Source: Microbacterium lacticum
GTDB lineage: Bacteria > Actinomycetota > Actinomycetes > Actinomycetales > Microbacteriaceae
DNA: 64,000 nt
Direction of reading: 5' to 3'
Assembly (NCBI RefSeq): GCF_006716815.1
Contig: NZ_VFPS01000003.1
Span: 473,047-537,046, forward strand
Of the stretch, positions 37,043 through 45,572 are shown piece by piece. The position numbers and the translations under genes are program-made. Every line of letters starts with the position of its first letter. Position 1 is the stretch's first letter. The notes under the pieces are model-generated. The model worked only from the letters and a program-made list of their open reading frames with translations, did no database searches and was not told the origin of the DNA.

Positions 37043-38530
37043 TCAGGCTTTGAAGGTGAGGTCCACGCGTTCGGGCCGGAACCTCGCCCCGCGCTTACCG
37101 ACCTCTGCGGGCTTGACGATGAGGGTGTCGATCAGGGCGGCGATGATCGCGCGTTTCTGCGGGATCGACCACTCCACCTCCCACGCCGCCCGCAACGCTT
37201 GCTCGTCACCAATGGGGATGCCTTTCAACGCGGTCGATTTCGCGTTACGGCCCAGGACGAGTTCGGCGTTGCTGATGGTTGCGGTGGCGGCGGTCTTCGC
37301 GGCGTGCAGCTCGGTGCGCGAGAGCAGCCCGGCTCCGTAGTCGCGGGCCATGTCCTCCATGCGCTGGCGGGCGGCGGTGATCTGCTCCATCGCCGCCGAT
37401 ACCCCCGCATCCTCACCCGGCGCGACGGCGGGCAGCGTGGTCGCGGCCAGGCGTGTGATCATCGCCTCGGACACCAGGGTCTCGATCCCGTGCGCGGACA
37501 CGACAAGCCCACCACGCTCAGGGCGACCGGGGAGGGGGAGGCAGCGGTAGAAGCGGCGTTTCCCGATTGATGTCTCGCCCCGGTGCAGGCCTGAGGAGAC
37601 GAGGGTGTTGCCGCATTTGGCGCAGGTGATCAGCCCGGCCAGGAGGCTTTTGGAGGAGCGGCCTACGCGCCGGTCGGGGTGGTTGAACACGGCCCGGATG
37701 CGCGCCGTCTCCTCGGGGGTGATGATCGCTTCCCAGTTCCCTGGCCCGAGGATTGCCCGGTCACGCCTCTCCCAGGTCGTGGTCGTCTTCGATGCTGGTT
37801 CGTAGGCGCGCTGCCCCGAAATCCTGGCAGAGCAGAGGATCGAGCCGACGGTGCTCTCGTGCCACACGTTCAACCGGCTCTTCCCCTTCGATGGCGGTAC
37901 CGGCCCGCCGTCGCGGTTGAGCCACCTCGTGATCTGCCGCACCGACTGGCCCGCCAGGAACCGGTCGGCCATCTCCCGGATCACCGCGGCCTCGGAGGGG
38001 ATGAGGACGCCGCCGATGCCGTACCCGTACTTAGCCCCGCCGTGCCAGTCGCCACGCTCGGCCTTCTGCTGGTTCGCCCGCCGGATACGGTCGGCCTTAT
38101 GCCCCGACTCGTAGGAGGCGATCGCGACGAGCTGGCGCGCCATGAGCCTGCCTTCGTGGGTGTTCAGATCGAACGCGCCGCCCTTGACCGTCTCGATGCG
38201 GATCGGGTGCGCCTCCACGAGATCGATGAGGTCTTCCAGCTCGCGGGGGCGACGGTAGAGGCGATCCACATGCCATGCCACGATCCTCGACGGGCCGAGC
38301 TTCACTCGCTCCAACAGGTCGAGGTAGCCGGGGCGTTTCTTGCCCGAGTAGGCGGAGATGTCGTTGTCCATGAACACCGCCGGATCGTTGATCCCGAGCC
38401 TCGCGCACATCTCTAGACAGTCCTGACGCTGCCGCTCGACCCCGGCCTCCGCGCCGGTACGATCCTCGCTGATGCGCAGGTACACCACCACCTGCTCCAT
38501 GCCGTTGTTGCTTGCTGTTGTGCCGTCCAT
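37043..38530 (-). CDS. Large serine recombinase (integrase/resolvase family)
   Basis: A 495-residue site-specific recombinase. The N-terminal resolvase domain has VVVYLRISEDRTGAEAGVER with nucleophile Ser21, ISAYSGKKRPGYLDLLERVK and IVAWHVDRLYRRPRELEDLI. A recombinase domain follows (YGYGIGGVLIPSEAAVIREM), then a zinc ribbon (LITCAKCGNTLVSSGLHRGE, later cysteine in FYRCLPLPGRPERGG) and a C-terminal coiled coil. This is the usual large serine integrase layout, complete. It lies next to serS at the right edge of the block and probably mediated its integration. The start at 38530 or an internal ATG at 38500 are both possible. Confidence 0.9.
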   Translation of the reverse strand: MDGTTASNNGMEQVVVYLRISEDRTGAEAGVERQRQDCLEMCARLGINDPAVFMDNDISAYSGKKRPGYLDLLERVKLGPSRIVAWHVDRLYRRPRELEDLIDLVEAHPIRIETVKGGAFDLNTHEGRLMARQLVAIASYESGHKADRIRRANQQKAERGDWHGGAKYGYGIGGVLIPSEAAVIREMADRFLAGQSVRQITRWLNRDGGPVPPSKGKSRLNVWHESTVGSILCSARISGQRAYEPASKTTTTWERRDRAILGPGNWEAIITPEETARIRAVFNHPDRRVGRSSKSLLAGLITCAKCGNTLVSSGLHRGETSIGKRRFYRCLPLPGRPERGGLVVSAHGIETLVSEAMITRLAATTLPAVAPGEDAGVSAAMEQITAARQRMEDMARDYGAGLLSRTELHAAKTAATATISNAELVLGRNAKSTALKGIPIGDEQALRAAWEVEWSIPQKRAIIAALIDTLIVKPAEVGKRGARFRPERVDLTFKA

Positions 38531-38673
38531 GACGACCTCCCTCGTTGCCTGGTAGGTACGCCGGTCAAACCCGACACGTCGACAACCCCGCCCCGGCGGC
38601 GCCGGTCACGGCCGCCGGCATTCCTGTCGCGAGCGGGCCCGACGGGGCGAACACGCCGAACTAGACTCGACAG

Positions 38674-39954
38674 GTGATCGATCTGGCACTGCTTCGCGAC
38701 AACCCCGACCTCGTCAAGCGCTCGCAGGAGGCGCGGGGCGAGTCGCCCGACACGGTCGACGACGCGCTCGCCGCCGACCGCACCCGCCGCGCGGCGATCA
38801 CCGCGTTCGAGCAGCTGCGCGCCGAGCAGAACGCGCACGGCAAGACCGTCGCCCAGGCATCCAAGGAAGACAAGCCCGCCCTCGTCGCGCAGGCCAAAGA
38901 CCTGAGCGACCGCGTCAAGCAGGCGCAGCAGGCCGTCACCGAGGCCGAGGCCGCCGCCGACGAGGCGCTCGCCCGCATCGAGAACATCGTCATCGAGGGG
39001 GTGCCCGCCGGCGGCGAAGAGGACTTCGTCACCCTCCGCACCCACGGCGAGCCGGCGACGTTCGACTTCGAGCCGCTCGACCACCTCGCCCTCGGCGAGA
39101 AGCTCGGCGCGATCGACATGGAGCGCGGCACCAAGGTGTCGGGCTCGCGCTTCTACTTCCTCACCGGCATCGGCGCGCGCCTCGAGTACGCGCTCATGTC
39201 GCTCGCGCTGCAGCGCGCCGTCGACGCCGGGTTCATCCCGATGATCCCGCCGACGCTCGTGCGCCCCGAGGTGATGCGCGGCACGGGTTTCCTCGGCCAG
39301 CACGCCGACGAGGTCTACAAGCTCGAAGCCGACGACCTCTACCTCGTCGGCACGAGCGAGGTGCCCCTCGCCGGCTACCATATGGGCGAGATCATCGACG
39401 TGGCATCCGGCGCGAAGCGCTACGCCGGCTGGTCGACCTGCTACCGCCGCGAGGCCGGCTCCTACGGCAAGGACACCCGCGGCATCATCCGCGTGCACCA
39501 GTTCAACAAGCTCGAGATGTTCGTCTACACGACGCCCGAGGACGCCGAGGCGGAGCACCTGCGCCTCGTCGCCCTGCAGGAGCAGATGCTGCAGGATCTC
39601 GGGCTCAGCTACCGCGTGATCGACGTGGCTGCGGGCGACCTGGGCTCGTCGGCGGCGCGCAAGTATGACGTCGAGGCGTGGGTGCCGACGCAGGATGCCT
39701 ATCGCGAGCTCACCTCGACCTCGAACTGCACCACGTATCAGGCCCGCCGCCTCGACGTGCGCTACCGCCCGGTGACCGAGGGGGCGGGTCCCGGCAAGCC
39801 GGCGCCCGTCGCGACCCTCAACGGCACGCTCGCGACGACGCGGTGGATCGTGGCGATCCTCGAGACGCATCAGCGCGCCGACGGGTCGGTCGTGATCCCC
39901 GAGGTGCTGCGGCCGTACCTCGGCGGTCTCGAGGTCGCGGAGCCGATCGCATGA
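38674..39954 (+). CDS. serS: Seryl-tRNA synthetase
   Basis: A 426-residue class II synthetase charging tRNA-Ser. The N-terminal coiled-coil arm (about residues 25-105) is followed by motif 2 ([20 protein letters not shown]) and motif 3 ([20 protein letters not shown]), with [10 protein letters not shown] in the serine pocket. Start is GTG at 38674; TAGACT is six bases upstream, so the transcript is probably leaderless. It is four-base coupled to the HAD gene. Its two substrates, tRNA-Ser(UGA) and tRNA-Ser(GCU), are encoded within 4 kb downstream. Confidence 0.96.
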   Translation: MIDLALLRDNPDLVKRSQEARGESPDTVDDALAADRTRRAAITAFEQLRAEQNAHGKTVAQASKEDKPALVAQAKDLSDRVKQAQQAVTEAEAAADEALARIENIVIEGVPAGGEEDFVTLRTHGEPATFDFEPLDHLALGEKLGAIDMERGTKVSGSRFYFLTGIGARLEYALMSLALQRAVDAGFIPMIPPTLVRPEVMRGTGFLGQHADEVYKLEADDLYLVGTSEVPLAGYHMGEIIDVASGAKRYAGWSTCYRREAGSYGKDTRGIIRVHQFNKLEMFVYTTPEDAEAEHLRLVALQEQMLQDLGLSYRVIDVAAGDLGSSAARKYDVEAWVPTQDAYRELTSTSNCTTYQARRLDVRYRPVTEGAGPGKPAPVATLNGTLATTRWIVAILETHQRADGSVVIPEVLRPYLGGLEVAEPIA

Positions 39955-40880
39955 CGGCGCCCGGGTCGGAGGAGCACCTGCCCGCGACGGGGTCGGTCGA
40001 GGTGGTGCCTCCGCGCGAGGCGGCCCGGCTGGTCGAGGAGATCGCCGAGGATGCCGAGAACCCGGTGGTTCCCACGGAGCGGCTGCTGATCGCGCTCGAC
40101 GTCGACGGCACGGTGCTGCTCGAAGACGAGACGCTCAGTCCCGGCGTGGTCGAGGCGATCACGCACGCGCACCGGGCCGGCCACGAGGTGATGCTGGCGA
40201 CCGGCCGGTCGTGGGAGGGCACACGAGGCATCCAGCACGTTCTCGAGCTCGCGCCGGAGTACGCGGTGTGCTCGAACGGGGCCGTCATCATGAAGCGGGC
40301 CCCCGGCGATCTCGGCGAGGAGAGCGTCTACGAGCGCTTCCACGTCGAGACGTTCGACCCGACCGCCGTGCTGACGCTGCTGCGCGAACACCTGCCCGAC
40401 GCGAAGTACCTCGTCGAGCTGGCCGGCGGCGAGCGGCTGTACACCGAATACATGGATGACTGGAACCTCGTCCGCGCCCGCCGGGTCTCGTTCGACGAAC
40501 TCTCCGCGCAGCCGGTGTGCCGCGTGGTGGTCGTCTCTCCCGACGAGACCGACGACGACTTCGTCGATCTCGTCTCCCGCATCGGGTTGAGCGGGGTCTC
40601 GTACGCCGTGGGCTGGTCGGCGTGGCTCGACATCGCGCCGCAGGGCGTCGACAAGTCGACGGCGCTCGAGAAGGTGCGCACGTGGCTCGGCATCGAGCCC
40701 GAGCGCGTGCTCGTGATGGGCGACGGACGCAACGACGTGGAGATGTTCCGGTGGGCGCGCGAGCACGGCGGCCGGGCGGTGGCGATGGGCCAGGGCCCCG
40801 ACGAGGTGCGCCGCGAGGCGAGCGAGACCACGGCATCCGTGCACTCCGGCGGGGTCGCCGACGTGCTCCGCGCCCTCTGA
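39951..40880 (+). CDS. HAD-superfamily phosphatase (Cof type)
   Basis: A 309-residue hydrolase. Motif [21 protein letters not shown] with the nucleophilic Asp, motif [24 protein letters not shown], the C2-type cap, and motif [25 protein letters not shown], then [15 protein letters not shown]. This is the Cof subfamily that acts on sugar phosphates or flavin precursors; the substrate cannot be told. The first 50 residues form an acidic extension before the domain. ATG at 39951 overlaps the serS stop (ATGA), so it is the second gene of a serS operon. Confidence 0.88.
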   Translation: MTAPGSEEHLPATGSVEVVPPREAARLVEEIAEDAENPVVPTERLLIALDVDGTVLLEDETLSPGVVEAITHAHRAGHEVMLATGRSWEGTRGIQHVLELAPEYAVCSNGAVIMKRAPGDLGEESVYERFHVETFDPTAVLTLLREHLPDAKYLVELAGGERLYTEYMDDWNLVRARRVSFDELSAQPVCRVVVVSPDETDDDFVDLVSRIGLSGVSYAVGWSAWLDIAPQGVDKSTALEKVRTWLGIEPERVLVMGDGRNDVEMFRWAREHGGRAVAMGQGPDEVRREASETTASVHSGGVADVLRAL

Positions 40881-41036
40881 TTGTGATCCACCGCGGCCTC
40901 GGCGCGCTCTGATCAGGCTCCGAGGGCTTGCTGGCGCGCCGTTCAGGGCGCGCTCAGGCGTACGCGGGAAGATGAGGGGTCGTCTCGACTAGACTCGACG
41001 CCGGTTCGACGGGCGTGCCGCAGGGTGCGTTCGCCG

Positions 41037-41121
41037 GGAGGGTTGTCCGAGCGGCCGATGGACCTGGTCTTGAAAACCAGTGGGCAGCAATGTCCCGTGG
41101 GTTCGAATCCCACACCCTCCG
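41037..41121 (+). tRNA. tRNA-Ser (anticodon UGA)
   Basis: Acceptor GGAGGGT pairs with ACCCTCC, with discriminator G at 41121. Anticodon stem CTGGT/ACCAG holds TGA at 41071-41073, the long variable arm is typical of serine tRNAs, and the T-arm is GGGTTCGAATCCC. No encoded CCA. TAGACT at 40990-40995 is a possible -10. Confidence 0.97.
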
Positions 41122-41169
41122 CTTCACGGAGAGGGCGAGAGTCCGCTCCGGTGCATTGAAAGGACGCCC

Positions 41170-42462
41170 GTGAGCGCACGCACCGACCGTTCAGGGCGCC
41201 AGCCTGTCGCGCGGCACGGCGTGCTCCGCTCGCCCAACCCGTTCCTGCAGATCCTCACCGTGCTCGGGGCGATCGTCGCGGTCGCTGTGCTGAGCGTGAG
41301 CGCGATCGGCGCGTACACCGTGTGGGATGCCGCGCAGGCCGTGAGCGACGCGGGCGTGTCGATCGGAGACGACGACACGACCTTGCCGCCGGCGATCGGA
41401 GAGGTCGAAGGCGGCGTGAACATGCTGATCGTCGGCACCGACTCGTGCGAGGGCGCGAACGCGGCGCTGTCCACGGCGTGCATGAACGACGACACCGAGG
41501 GCGAGCGCAACGACGTGACCCTGCTGGTGCACATCAGCGACGCGCCCCGGCGCGTCACGGTGGTCTCGTTCCCGCGCGACATGATCGTGCCGATCCCCGC
41601 GTGCACCGGTGAGGACGGCACGCAGTACTCGGCGATGAGCGCGCAGATGCTGAACGTGTCGTACATGTACGGCGGGCTGTCGTGCTCGGTGGCGACGATC
41701 GAGAACCTCACCGGCGTCGACATCACCTACGCCGCGGCGACGCGCTGGTCGGGCGTCATCAAGATGTCGGATGCCATCGGGGGCGTCGACGTCTGCGTCG
41801 CCGACGACATCAGCGATTCGCACACGGGGCTCAATCTGACGGCGGGCACGCACACGCTGCAGGGCGTGGAGGCGTTGCAGTTCCTGCGGATCCGGCACGG
41901 CATCGGCGACGGCTCCGACCTCGGGCGCATCTCGAACCAGCAGCAGTTCATGAGCTCGATGGTGCGCAAGCTGCAGTCCGATGGGGTGCTCAGCAACCCC
42001 GCGACACTGTTCAATCTCGCGACCACCGCCGTGAAGCAGGTCACCGAGGGGCAGGTCGTGCTCAGTAAGTCGCTGGCCAACCCCCAGCGCATGGTGCAGA
42101 TCGCGATGGCGGTGCGGAGCGTCCCCTATTCGGACATCGTGTTCGTGCAGTACCCGACGGTGTACGGCGAGGGCGGCGCGCGCGTGCAGCCGGTCACCGA
42201 GGCGGCCGACGTGCTGTTCGCGGCGCTGGCGGCCAACCAGCCGCTGCAGCTGACCGGATCGACGAGCGACGGGTACGGCACGGCAGTCGTCGGCGAGGCG
42301 ACCGCCCCTCCCACCGCGGAGACTCCCGCGCCGGCCGACACCGCCGCTCCGGATGCCACGGCCACCGATCCGGCGGCGCCGACGGAGACCGCTGTGGCTC
42401 TGCCCCCGTCGATCACGGGCCAGACGGCCGCGCAGGTCACCTGCACCCAGGCCGAGCGCTGA
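41170..42462 (+). CDS. LCP-family (LytR-CpsA-Psr) cell-wall polymer transferase
   Basis: A 430-residue membrane-anchored protein that attaches teichoic-acid-like or other glycopolymers to peptidoglycan. One transmembrane helix at residues 25-50 (LTVLGAIVAVAVLSVSAIGA) leaves the rest outside. The LCP domain has VNMLIVGTDSCEG, DVTLLVHISDAPRRVTVVSF with PRDMIVPIP, VDITYAAATRWSGVIKMSDA, LQGVEALQFLRIRHGIGDGS and LGRISNQQQFMSSMV. A C-terminal Ala/Thr/Pro-rich tail begins at about residue 378. I start at GTG 41170 (AAAGGA upstream). A GC hairpin at 42481-42503 may be its terminator. Confidence 0.9.
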   Translation: MSARTDRSGRQPVARHGVLRSPNPFLQILTVLGAIVAVAVLSVSAIGAYTVWDAAQAVSDAGVSIGDDDTTLPPAIGEVEGGVNMLIVGTDSCEGANAALSTACMNDDTEGERNDVTLLVHISDAPRRVTVVSFPRDMIVPIPACTGEDGTQYSAMSAQMLNVSYMYGGLSCSVATIENLTGVDITYAAATRWSGVIKMSDAIGGVDVCVADDISDSHTGLNLTAGTHTLQGVEALQFLRIRHGIGDGSDLGRISNQQQFMSSMVRKLQSDGVLSNPATLFNLATTAVKQVTEGQVVLSKSLANPQRMVQIAMAVRSVPYSDIVFVQYPTVYGEGGARVQPVTEAADVLFAALAANQPLQLTGSTSDGYGTAVVGEATAPPTAETPAPADTAAPDATATDPAAPTETAVALPPSITGQTAAQVTCTQAER

Positions 42463-42482
42463 GTCGGGTCGGCCCGGGCTGG

Positions 42483-42512
42483 TTCGGCGCGAGCGCGCGA
42501 ACCGGTTATGAT
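42483..42512 (+). promoter_or_regulatory. Promoter of tRNA-Ser(GCU)
   Basis: TTCGGC (42483-42488), an 18-base spacer and TATGAT (42507-42512), 38 bases before the tRNA. The hairpin of the LCP terminator overlaps it. Confidence 0.5.
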
Positions 42513-42550
42513 TGCCGGGTGCATCCGCGCTGTTTCGCGGCCGGTTGCTT

Positions 42551-42639
42551 GGAGACGTCGCATAGTCAGGTCTAGTGCACCACCCTGCTAAGGTGGAGTC
42601 CCCTTATGGGGACCGAGGGTTCAAATCCCTCCGTCTCCG
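42551..42639 (+). tRNA. tRNA-Ser (anticodon GCU), integration site of the downstream island
   Basis: Acceptor GGAGACG pairs with CGTCTCC, discriminator G at 42639. Anticodon stem CCACC/GGTGG encloses CTGCTAA with GCT at 42587-42589. Long variable arm and T-arm GAGGGTTCAAATCCCTC. A tyrosine integrase gene lies 179 bases downstream, the classic arrangement for islands integrated at a tRNA 3' end. The second att copy is not in the window. Confidence 0.97.
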
Positions 42640-42648
42640 CGAATCGAG

Positions 42649-42689
42649 ATGGCCCGCGATCCCAGTGTTTTCAAGGGATCGAGGGCCAT
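42649..42689 (+). terminator. Hairpin terminator downstream of tRNA-Ser(GCU)
   Basis: ATGGCCC.CGATCCC at 42649-42663 pairs with GGGATCG.GGGCCAT at 42675-42689: 14 base pairs with one mismatch and an 11-base loop, followed by TCGTTTA. Confidence 0.6.
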
Positions 42690-42817
42690 TCGTTTATCGC
42701 TGGACCGCCAAGCGTGAAGGAATCGTGAAGATTCGTGAAGCTGGCGCGGGCGTTCGCATGCGGGCGGCGGCGCAGGTGCAGGCCCCGACGGTCAGTTCGA
42801 GCGTGAGGAGTGGACCG

Positions 42818-43918
42818 TCAGGAACGTTCGCGTGCCCGGTTGGCGGCGCTGTCGAGTGCGGTGGCTACATCGTCGAGATCGTCATCGAAGAGGTCCGAAT
42901 AGACGTCGAGCGTCATGGCTGCGGAGGTGTGGCCCAGCATGCGCTGAATCGTCTTCACGTTCGCTCCGGACTGCACCGCAAGTGAGGCCGCCGTGTGGCG
43001 TAGATCGTGGACTGTCATGAGTGGGAGTTCCGCGACGCGCAGCGCCGTCTTGAACCAGGACTTGGACCCTTCACTTGAACGGGTTCGCCGCATGAATGTG
43101 CCAGTGGGGCCGGGAAAGACCAGCGAGTCGCGCCGTCGACCTGCGATCGTCGGCCTGAGCTCGTTCAGAACGAACTCAGGCACCGGTACTGCCCGGGAAC
43201 TGTGAGACTTCGGGGTTCCGAGATGAATCTCACCGTGGACTTCGACGGCGTTCCGCGAGATGTGCAATCGCCGACGCGTGAAGTCGACATCCTCTACCCG
43301 GAGCGCGGTTGCCTCGCCCCATCGGATCCCCGTGTAGGCCAAGACGAGCACCAATAGTCGGTACTGCCCAGAGGCATCCGCCAGTCGATGCACTTCGTCG
43401 TGCGTCAGGTAGCCGTGACGCCGTTTGGTCTTCCTGGGCAAGGTGATCTTGCCCTTGCGTGCCGGATTGGTGCTGATTCGCCCGTCGTACACGGCGTCGT
43501 CGAGGATGCTGGCGAGCACGCCATACGTGCGAATGGTCACGCTTGCCCCGACCGATTCGGCGACCTCAGAGATCCAGCGCCGGACGTCCGTATGCCGGAT
43601 GTCCGCGACCGACCATCCGCCCCACGTGGGTTGCACGCGGAGGCGCCACGCCGTTTCGACGGGAGCGAAGGCCGAAGGCTTCATGGATCGACGCTTGGCT
43701 TCCAGCCACTCCGGTCCGAGCGTGTCGACGGTGATTCGCGCCGCTCGCGGATCGATGAAGGTTCCGTGGGCGCGCGCTGTTTCAATCTCCGCGAGCCACG
43801 TTTCAGCGTCCCGTTTGCGCTCGAATCCTCGCTTGCCGCCCTGTGTGCCGTCCGGCTTGATGTAGCGAGCGACGTATCGCTTGCCGCTCTTCGTGGAGTA
43901 GGGGTGAACGCTACCCAT
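42818..43918 (-). CDS. int: Tyrosine recombinase integrase
   Basis: A 366-residue phage-type integrase. An N-terminal arm-binding domain (YVARYIKPDGTQGGKRGFER) is followed by a SAM-like core-binding domain and the catalytic domain: VLAYTGIRWGEATALRVEDV with the first Arg, a Lys near LHISRNAVEVHGEIHLGTPK, VHDLRHTAASLAVQSG with His-x-x-Arg, LGHTSAAMTLDVYSDLF with the second His and nucleophilic Tyr. Complete. Its ATG overlaps the stop of the upstream gene by eight bases. It should integrate the island at tRNA-Ser(GCU). Confidence 0.95.
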   Translation of the reverse strand: MGSVHPYSTKSGKRYVARYIKPDGTQGGKRGFERKRDAETWLAEIETARAHGTFIDPRAARITVDTLGPEWLEAKRRSMKPSAFAPVETAWRLRVQPTWGGWSVADIRHTDVRRWISEVAESVGASVTIRTYGVLASILDDAVYDGRISTNPARKGKITLPRKTKRRHGYLTHDEVHRLADASGQYRLLVLVLAYTGIRWGEATALRVEDVDFTRRRLHISRNAVEVHGEIHLGTPKSHSSRAVPVPEFVLNELRPTIAGRRRDSLVFPGPTGTFMRRTRSSEGSKSWFKTALRVAELPLMTVHDLRHTAASLAVQSGANVKTIQRMLGHTSAAMTLDVYSDLFDDDLDDVATALDSAANRARERS

Positions 43919-44483
43919 CCGCCTGGCGGCCGACGATGTAGCTCATGCCTGCCAGGCGTCCTTCTGCGCGTGCCTTCTTGGTCCAGTCAGATGCGGTGCG
44001 GTGGGGGATGCCGAGCTCCTGCTGAATCGCTTGAACGGGCGGGTTCCCACTCAACGCGGCGATGCCGTAAAGCAGCTCGATCGCTTCCATGCGCTCGGAG
44101 CGGTTGCCCCGCGCGACGACCTGCTCCGCGAGCCATGCCGGCAGGATGCGCCCCTCCGTCGTCGTCAGTTCGTGCGCGCTCATGTTCGGCGCGCCGTCGT
44201 CGAGGCTGAGTGCGATGCAGTGCGGAGCTGCTGCGCGCATGATCGATTCGATCGAGATGAGTCGGAGCGCGCGGTGTGTGATCTCGCCGTCGCTCGCAGT
44301 CAGCTCCAACTTCGTGATCAGGTACCGACCCTCGTCCGCGCTGTAGTGCGCTTCGAGCTGAGCATCGAGCCCGGGAGCCACGTCGAATGCTCGCGCGGTG
44401 AAACCGGGAGCGATCCGCAGCGCTGTACCGACCGGCTGAGTGGCTGCTCGCCACGTCATCTTCTCGCCGTTCAGTGTGTACAC
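43911..44483 (-). CDS. Hypothetical element protein with C-terminal helix-turn-helix
   Basis: About 190 residues. The N-terminal two-thirds are mixed alpha/beta (VYTLNGEKMTWRAATQPVGT, then RYLITKLELTASDGEITHRA). The C-terminus has a helix-turn-helix-like PPVQAIQQELGIPHRTASDW, then TKKARAEGRLAG, a terminase-like or replication-initiation-like recognition helix. AGGAGG lies 11 bases before GTG 44483, so I choose that start; the ATG at 44573 would extend across the intergenic promoter zone. It overlaps int by eight bases and is divergent from the excisionase. It may regulate excision or replication of the island. Confidence 0.6.
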   Translation of the reverse strand: MYTLNGEKMTWRAATQPVGTALRIAPGFTARAFDVAPGLDAQLEAHYSADEGRYLITKLELTASDGEITHRALRLISIESIMRAAAPHCIALSLDDGAPNMSAHELTTTEGRILPAWLAEQVVARGNRSERMEAIELLYGIAALSGNPPVQAIQQELGIPHRTASDWTKKARAEGRLAGMSYIVGRQADG

Positions 44484-44541
44484 GTCGACCTTCACCTCCT
44501 CAGTGTGTCTTACCGTGCTGCGGATTCGCACATTCGATCTC

Positions 44542-44570
44542 TTGACAAGTGTATAGCTAACTGATCTACT
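44542..44570 (+). promoter_or_regulatory. Promoter for the excisionase operon
   Basis: TTGACA (44542-44547), a 17-base spacer and TCTACT (44565-44570), 35 bases upstream of ATG 44606. This is the best sigma-70-like promoter in the island. Confidence 0.65.
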
Positions 44571-44605
44571 CATGTCAAACGTGGTCGTGCATACGCGAAC
44601 GGGGG

Positions 44606-44857
44606 TTGATGATGGCCACAGAAGTCGAAACCCGGGATGAGATCGAATGGCTCTCCCCCCAGCAAGTAGCGGACATGCTGCCTGGCGGCGTGACCGTTGG
44701 AAAACTCGAACGCTGGCGCCGGCTCGGCGGCGGCCCGATCTTCCACAAGTTCGGCAAGACGGTCGCGTACCTCCGTAGTGAGGTCATCGACTACATCCGA
44801 CAGACCGCCTGCCGGTCGACGTCCGAGGCGTGGACGCGCGCGAGGCGATCACGATGA
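44606..44857 (+). CDS. Excisionase-like DNA-binding protein (MerR/AlpA helix-turn-helix)
   Basis: An 83-residue protein with one winged helix: WLSPQQVADMLPGGVTVGKL, then ERWRRLGGGPIFHKFGKTVA and YLRSEVIDYIRQ. The order (Pro-Gln-Gln-Val-Ala-Asp-Met-Leu, then GGGPxFxKxGxxVxYxxxxV) is diagnostic of small excisionase/AlpA-type proteins. Three Met codons in a row at 44606-44614 leave the exact start open. Four-base overlap with the redoxin gene; divergent from the integrase pair. It probably directs excision with the integrase. Confidence 0.85.
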   Translation: MMMATEVETRDEIEWLSPQQVADMLPGGVTVGKLERWRRLGGGPIFHKFGKTVAYLRSEVIDYIRQTACRSTSEAWTRARRSR

Positions 44858-45120
44858 TCTCGGTGACCGTGTACTCGACCGGAGACGGATGCCCGCGGTG
44901 CGTGCGCACTTGCGCGTGCCTTCGCCTGGCAGGCATCCCGTTCACGATCATCGACCTGAGCGCCTACGCGAACGCACCGGCCCGCGAGTTCGTGACGGAT
45001 GACCTGGGCTACACCGCCGCACCCGTGGTGGTCGTCGATCAGGACCAGCAGCACCATTGGTCGGGGTTCCGGCCCGACCTGATTCAGCAGCTGTCGGGCC
45101 AAATTGAGGCCTCCTCATGA
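44854..45120 (+). CDS. NrdH/glutaredoxin-like redoxin encoded on the island
   Basis: An 88-residue thioredoxin-fold protein: VTVYSTGDGCPRCVRTCACL with the active site CPRC (residues 11-14), AGIPFTIIDLSAYANAPAREF, then LGYTAAPVVVVDQDQQHHWSG with the cis-Pro loop and FRPDLIQQL, the NrdH-like end. Classical NrdH proteins carry a Cys-x-x-Cys with Val/Met and Gln between; CPRC is unusual. In its family it would deliver electrons to class Ib ribonucleotide reductase, but no nrdE/F/I genes are nearby. Translationally coupled (ATGA) both upstream and downstream. Similar redoxins occur on actinobacterial plasmids and phages. Confidence 0.85.
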   Translation: MISVTVYSTGDGCPRCVRTCACLRLAGIPFTIIDLSAYANAPAREFVTDDLGYTAAPVVVVDQDQQHHWSGFRPDLIQQLSGQIEASS

Positions 45121-45566
45121 CCACCAAGCGCCCCGGCGTCGAGGCATCTTTTCTCGACATCGCCCGGTGGATCCGGGCGACCGTCCCCGGCAGCACGGTC
45201 GAAGACCGCCGTGCGCGTCAGGCTTTGATCGATGACGTCCTCGACGAGCGTCGTGTGTGGCGACGCGACTTCGCATGGCACACCGCGCAACTCGACGACG
45301 GTCGCGTCATCCTGGCGCTCGGCGCATCCACAGAGGAGGCCGAACTCAAGCTCGCGGTGCTTCATGATGTGGGATCTCAGTGGGTCGTACGCGATCCCGA
45401 GCACGCAGTGTTCTTCGAGTACTTTCCCGAGGGGCACCGACACCCAGAGGACGTGGACCGCGTGTTCCCCGTGGCGCCCGCGCGGCGACCGCGCGGTGAA
45501 TTCACAGCACCGGTGCACGGATTGCCCACGCCGACTCCTGCCCCGACTTCGGGCCTCGGCAGGTGA
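45117..45566 (+). CDS. Hypothetical protein of the island operon (149 residues)
   Basis: Reads MTTKRPGVEASFLDIARWIR, then ATVPGSTVEDRRARQALIDD, VWRRDFAWHTAQLDDGRVIL and WVVRDPEHAVFFEYFPEGHR. A compact alpha/beta domain of about 120 residues precedes a Pro-rich tail (HGLPTPTPAPTSGLGR). No known domain recognised. It is coupled by an ATGA overlap to the redoxin gene and lies seven bases before the next gene, so the operon runs from 44606 to 46756. Confidence 0.7.
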   Translation: MTTKRPGVEASFLDIARWIRATVPGSTVEDRRARQALIDDVLDERRVWRRDFAWHTAQLDDGRVILALGASTEEAELKLAVLHDVGSQWVVRDPEHAVFFEYFPEGHRHPEDVDRVFPVAPARRPRGEFTAPVHGLPTPTPAPTSGLGR

Positions 45567-45572
45567 TCAACC

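Noticed and set aside
38531..38673. An att core shared with the left edge of the accessory block near 19925-19950
   Set aside because: GGTAGG-type matches are too short; I could not identify a convincing common sequence.
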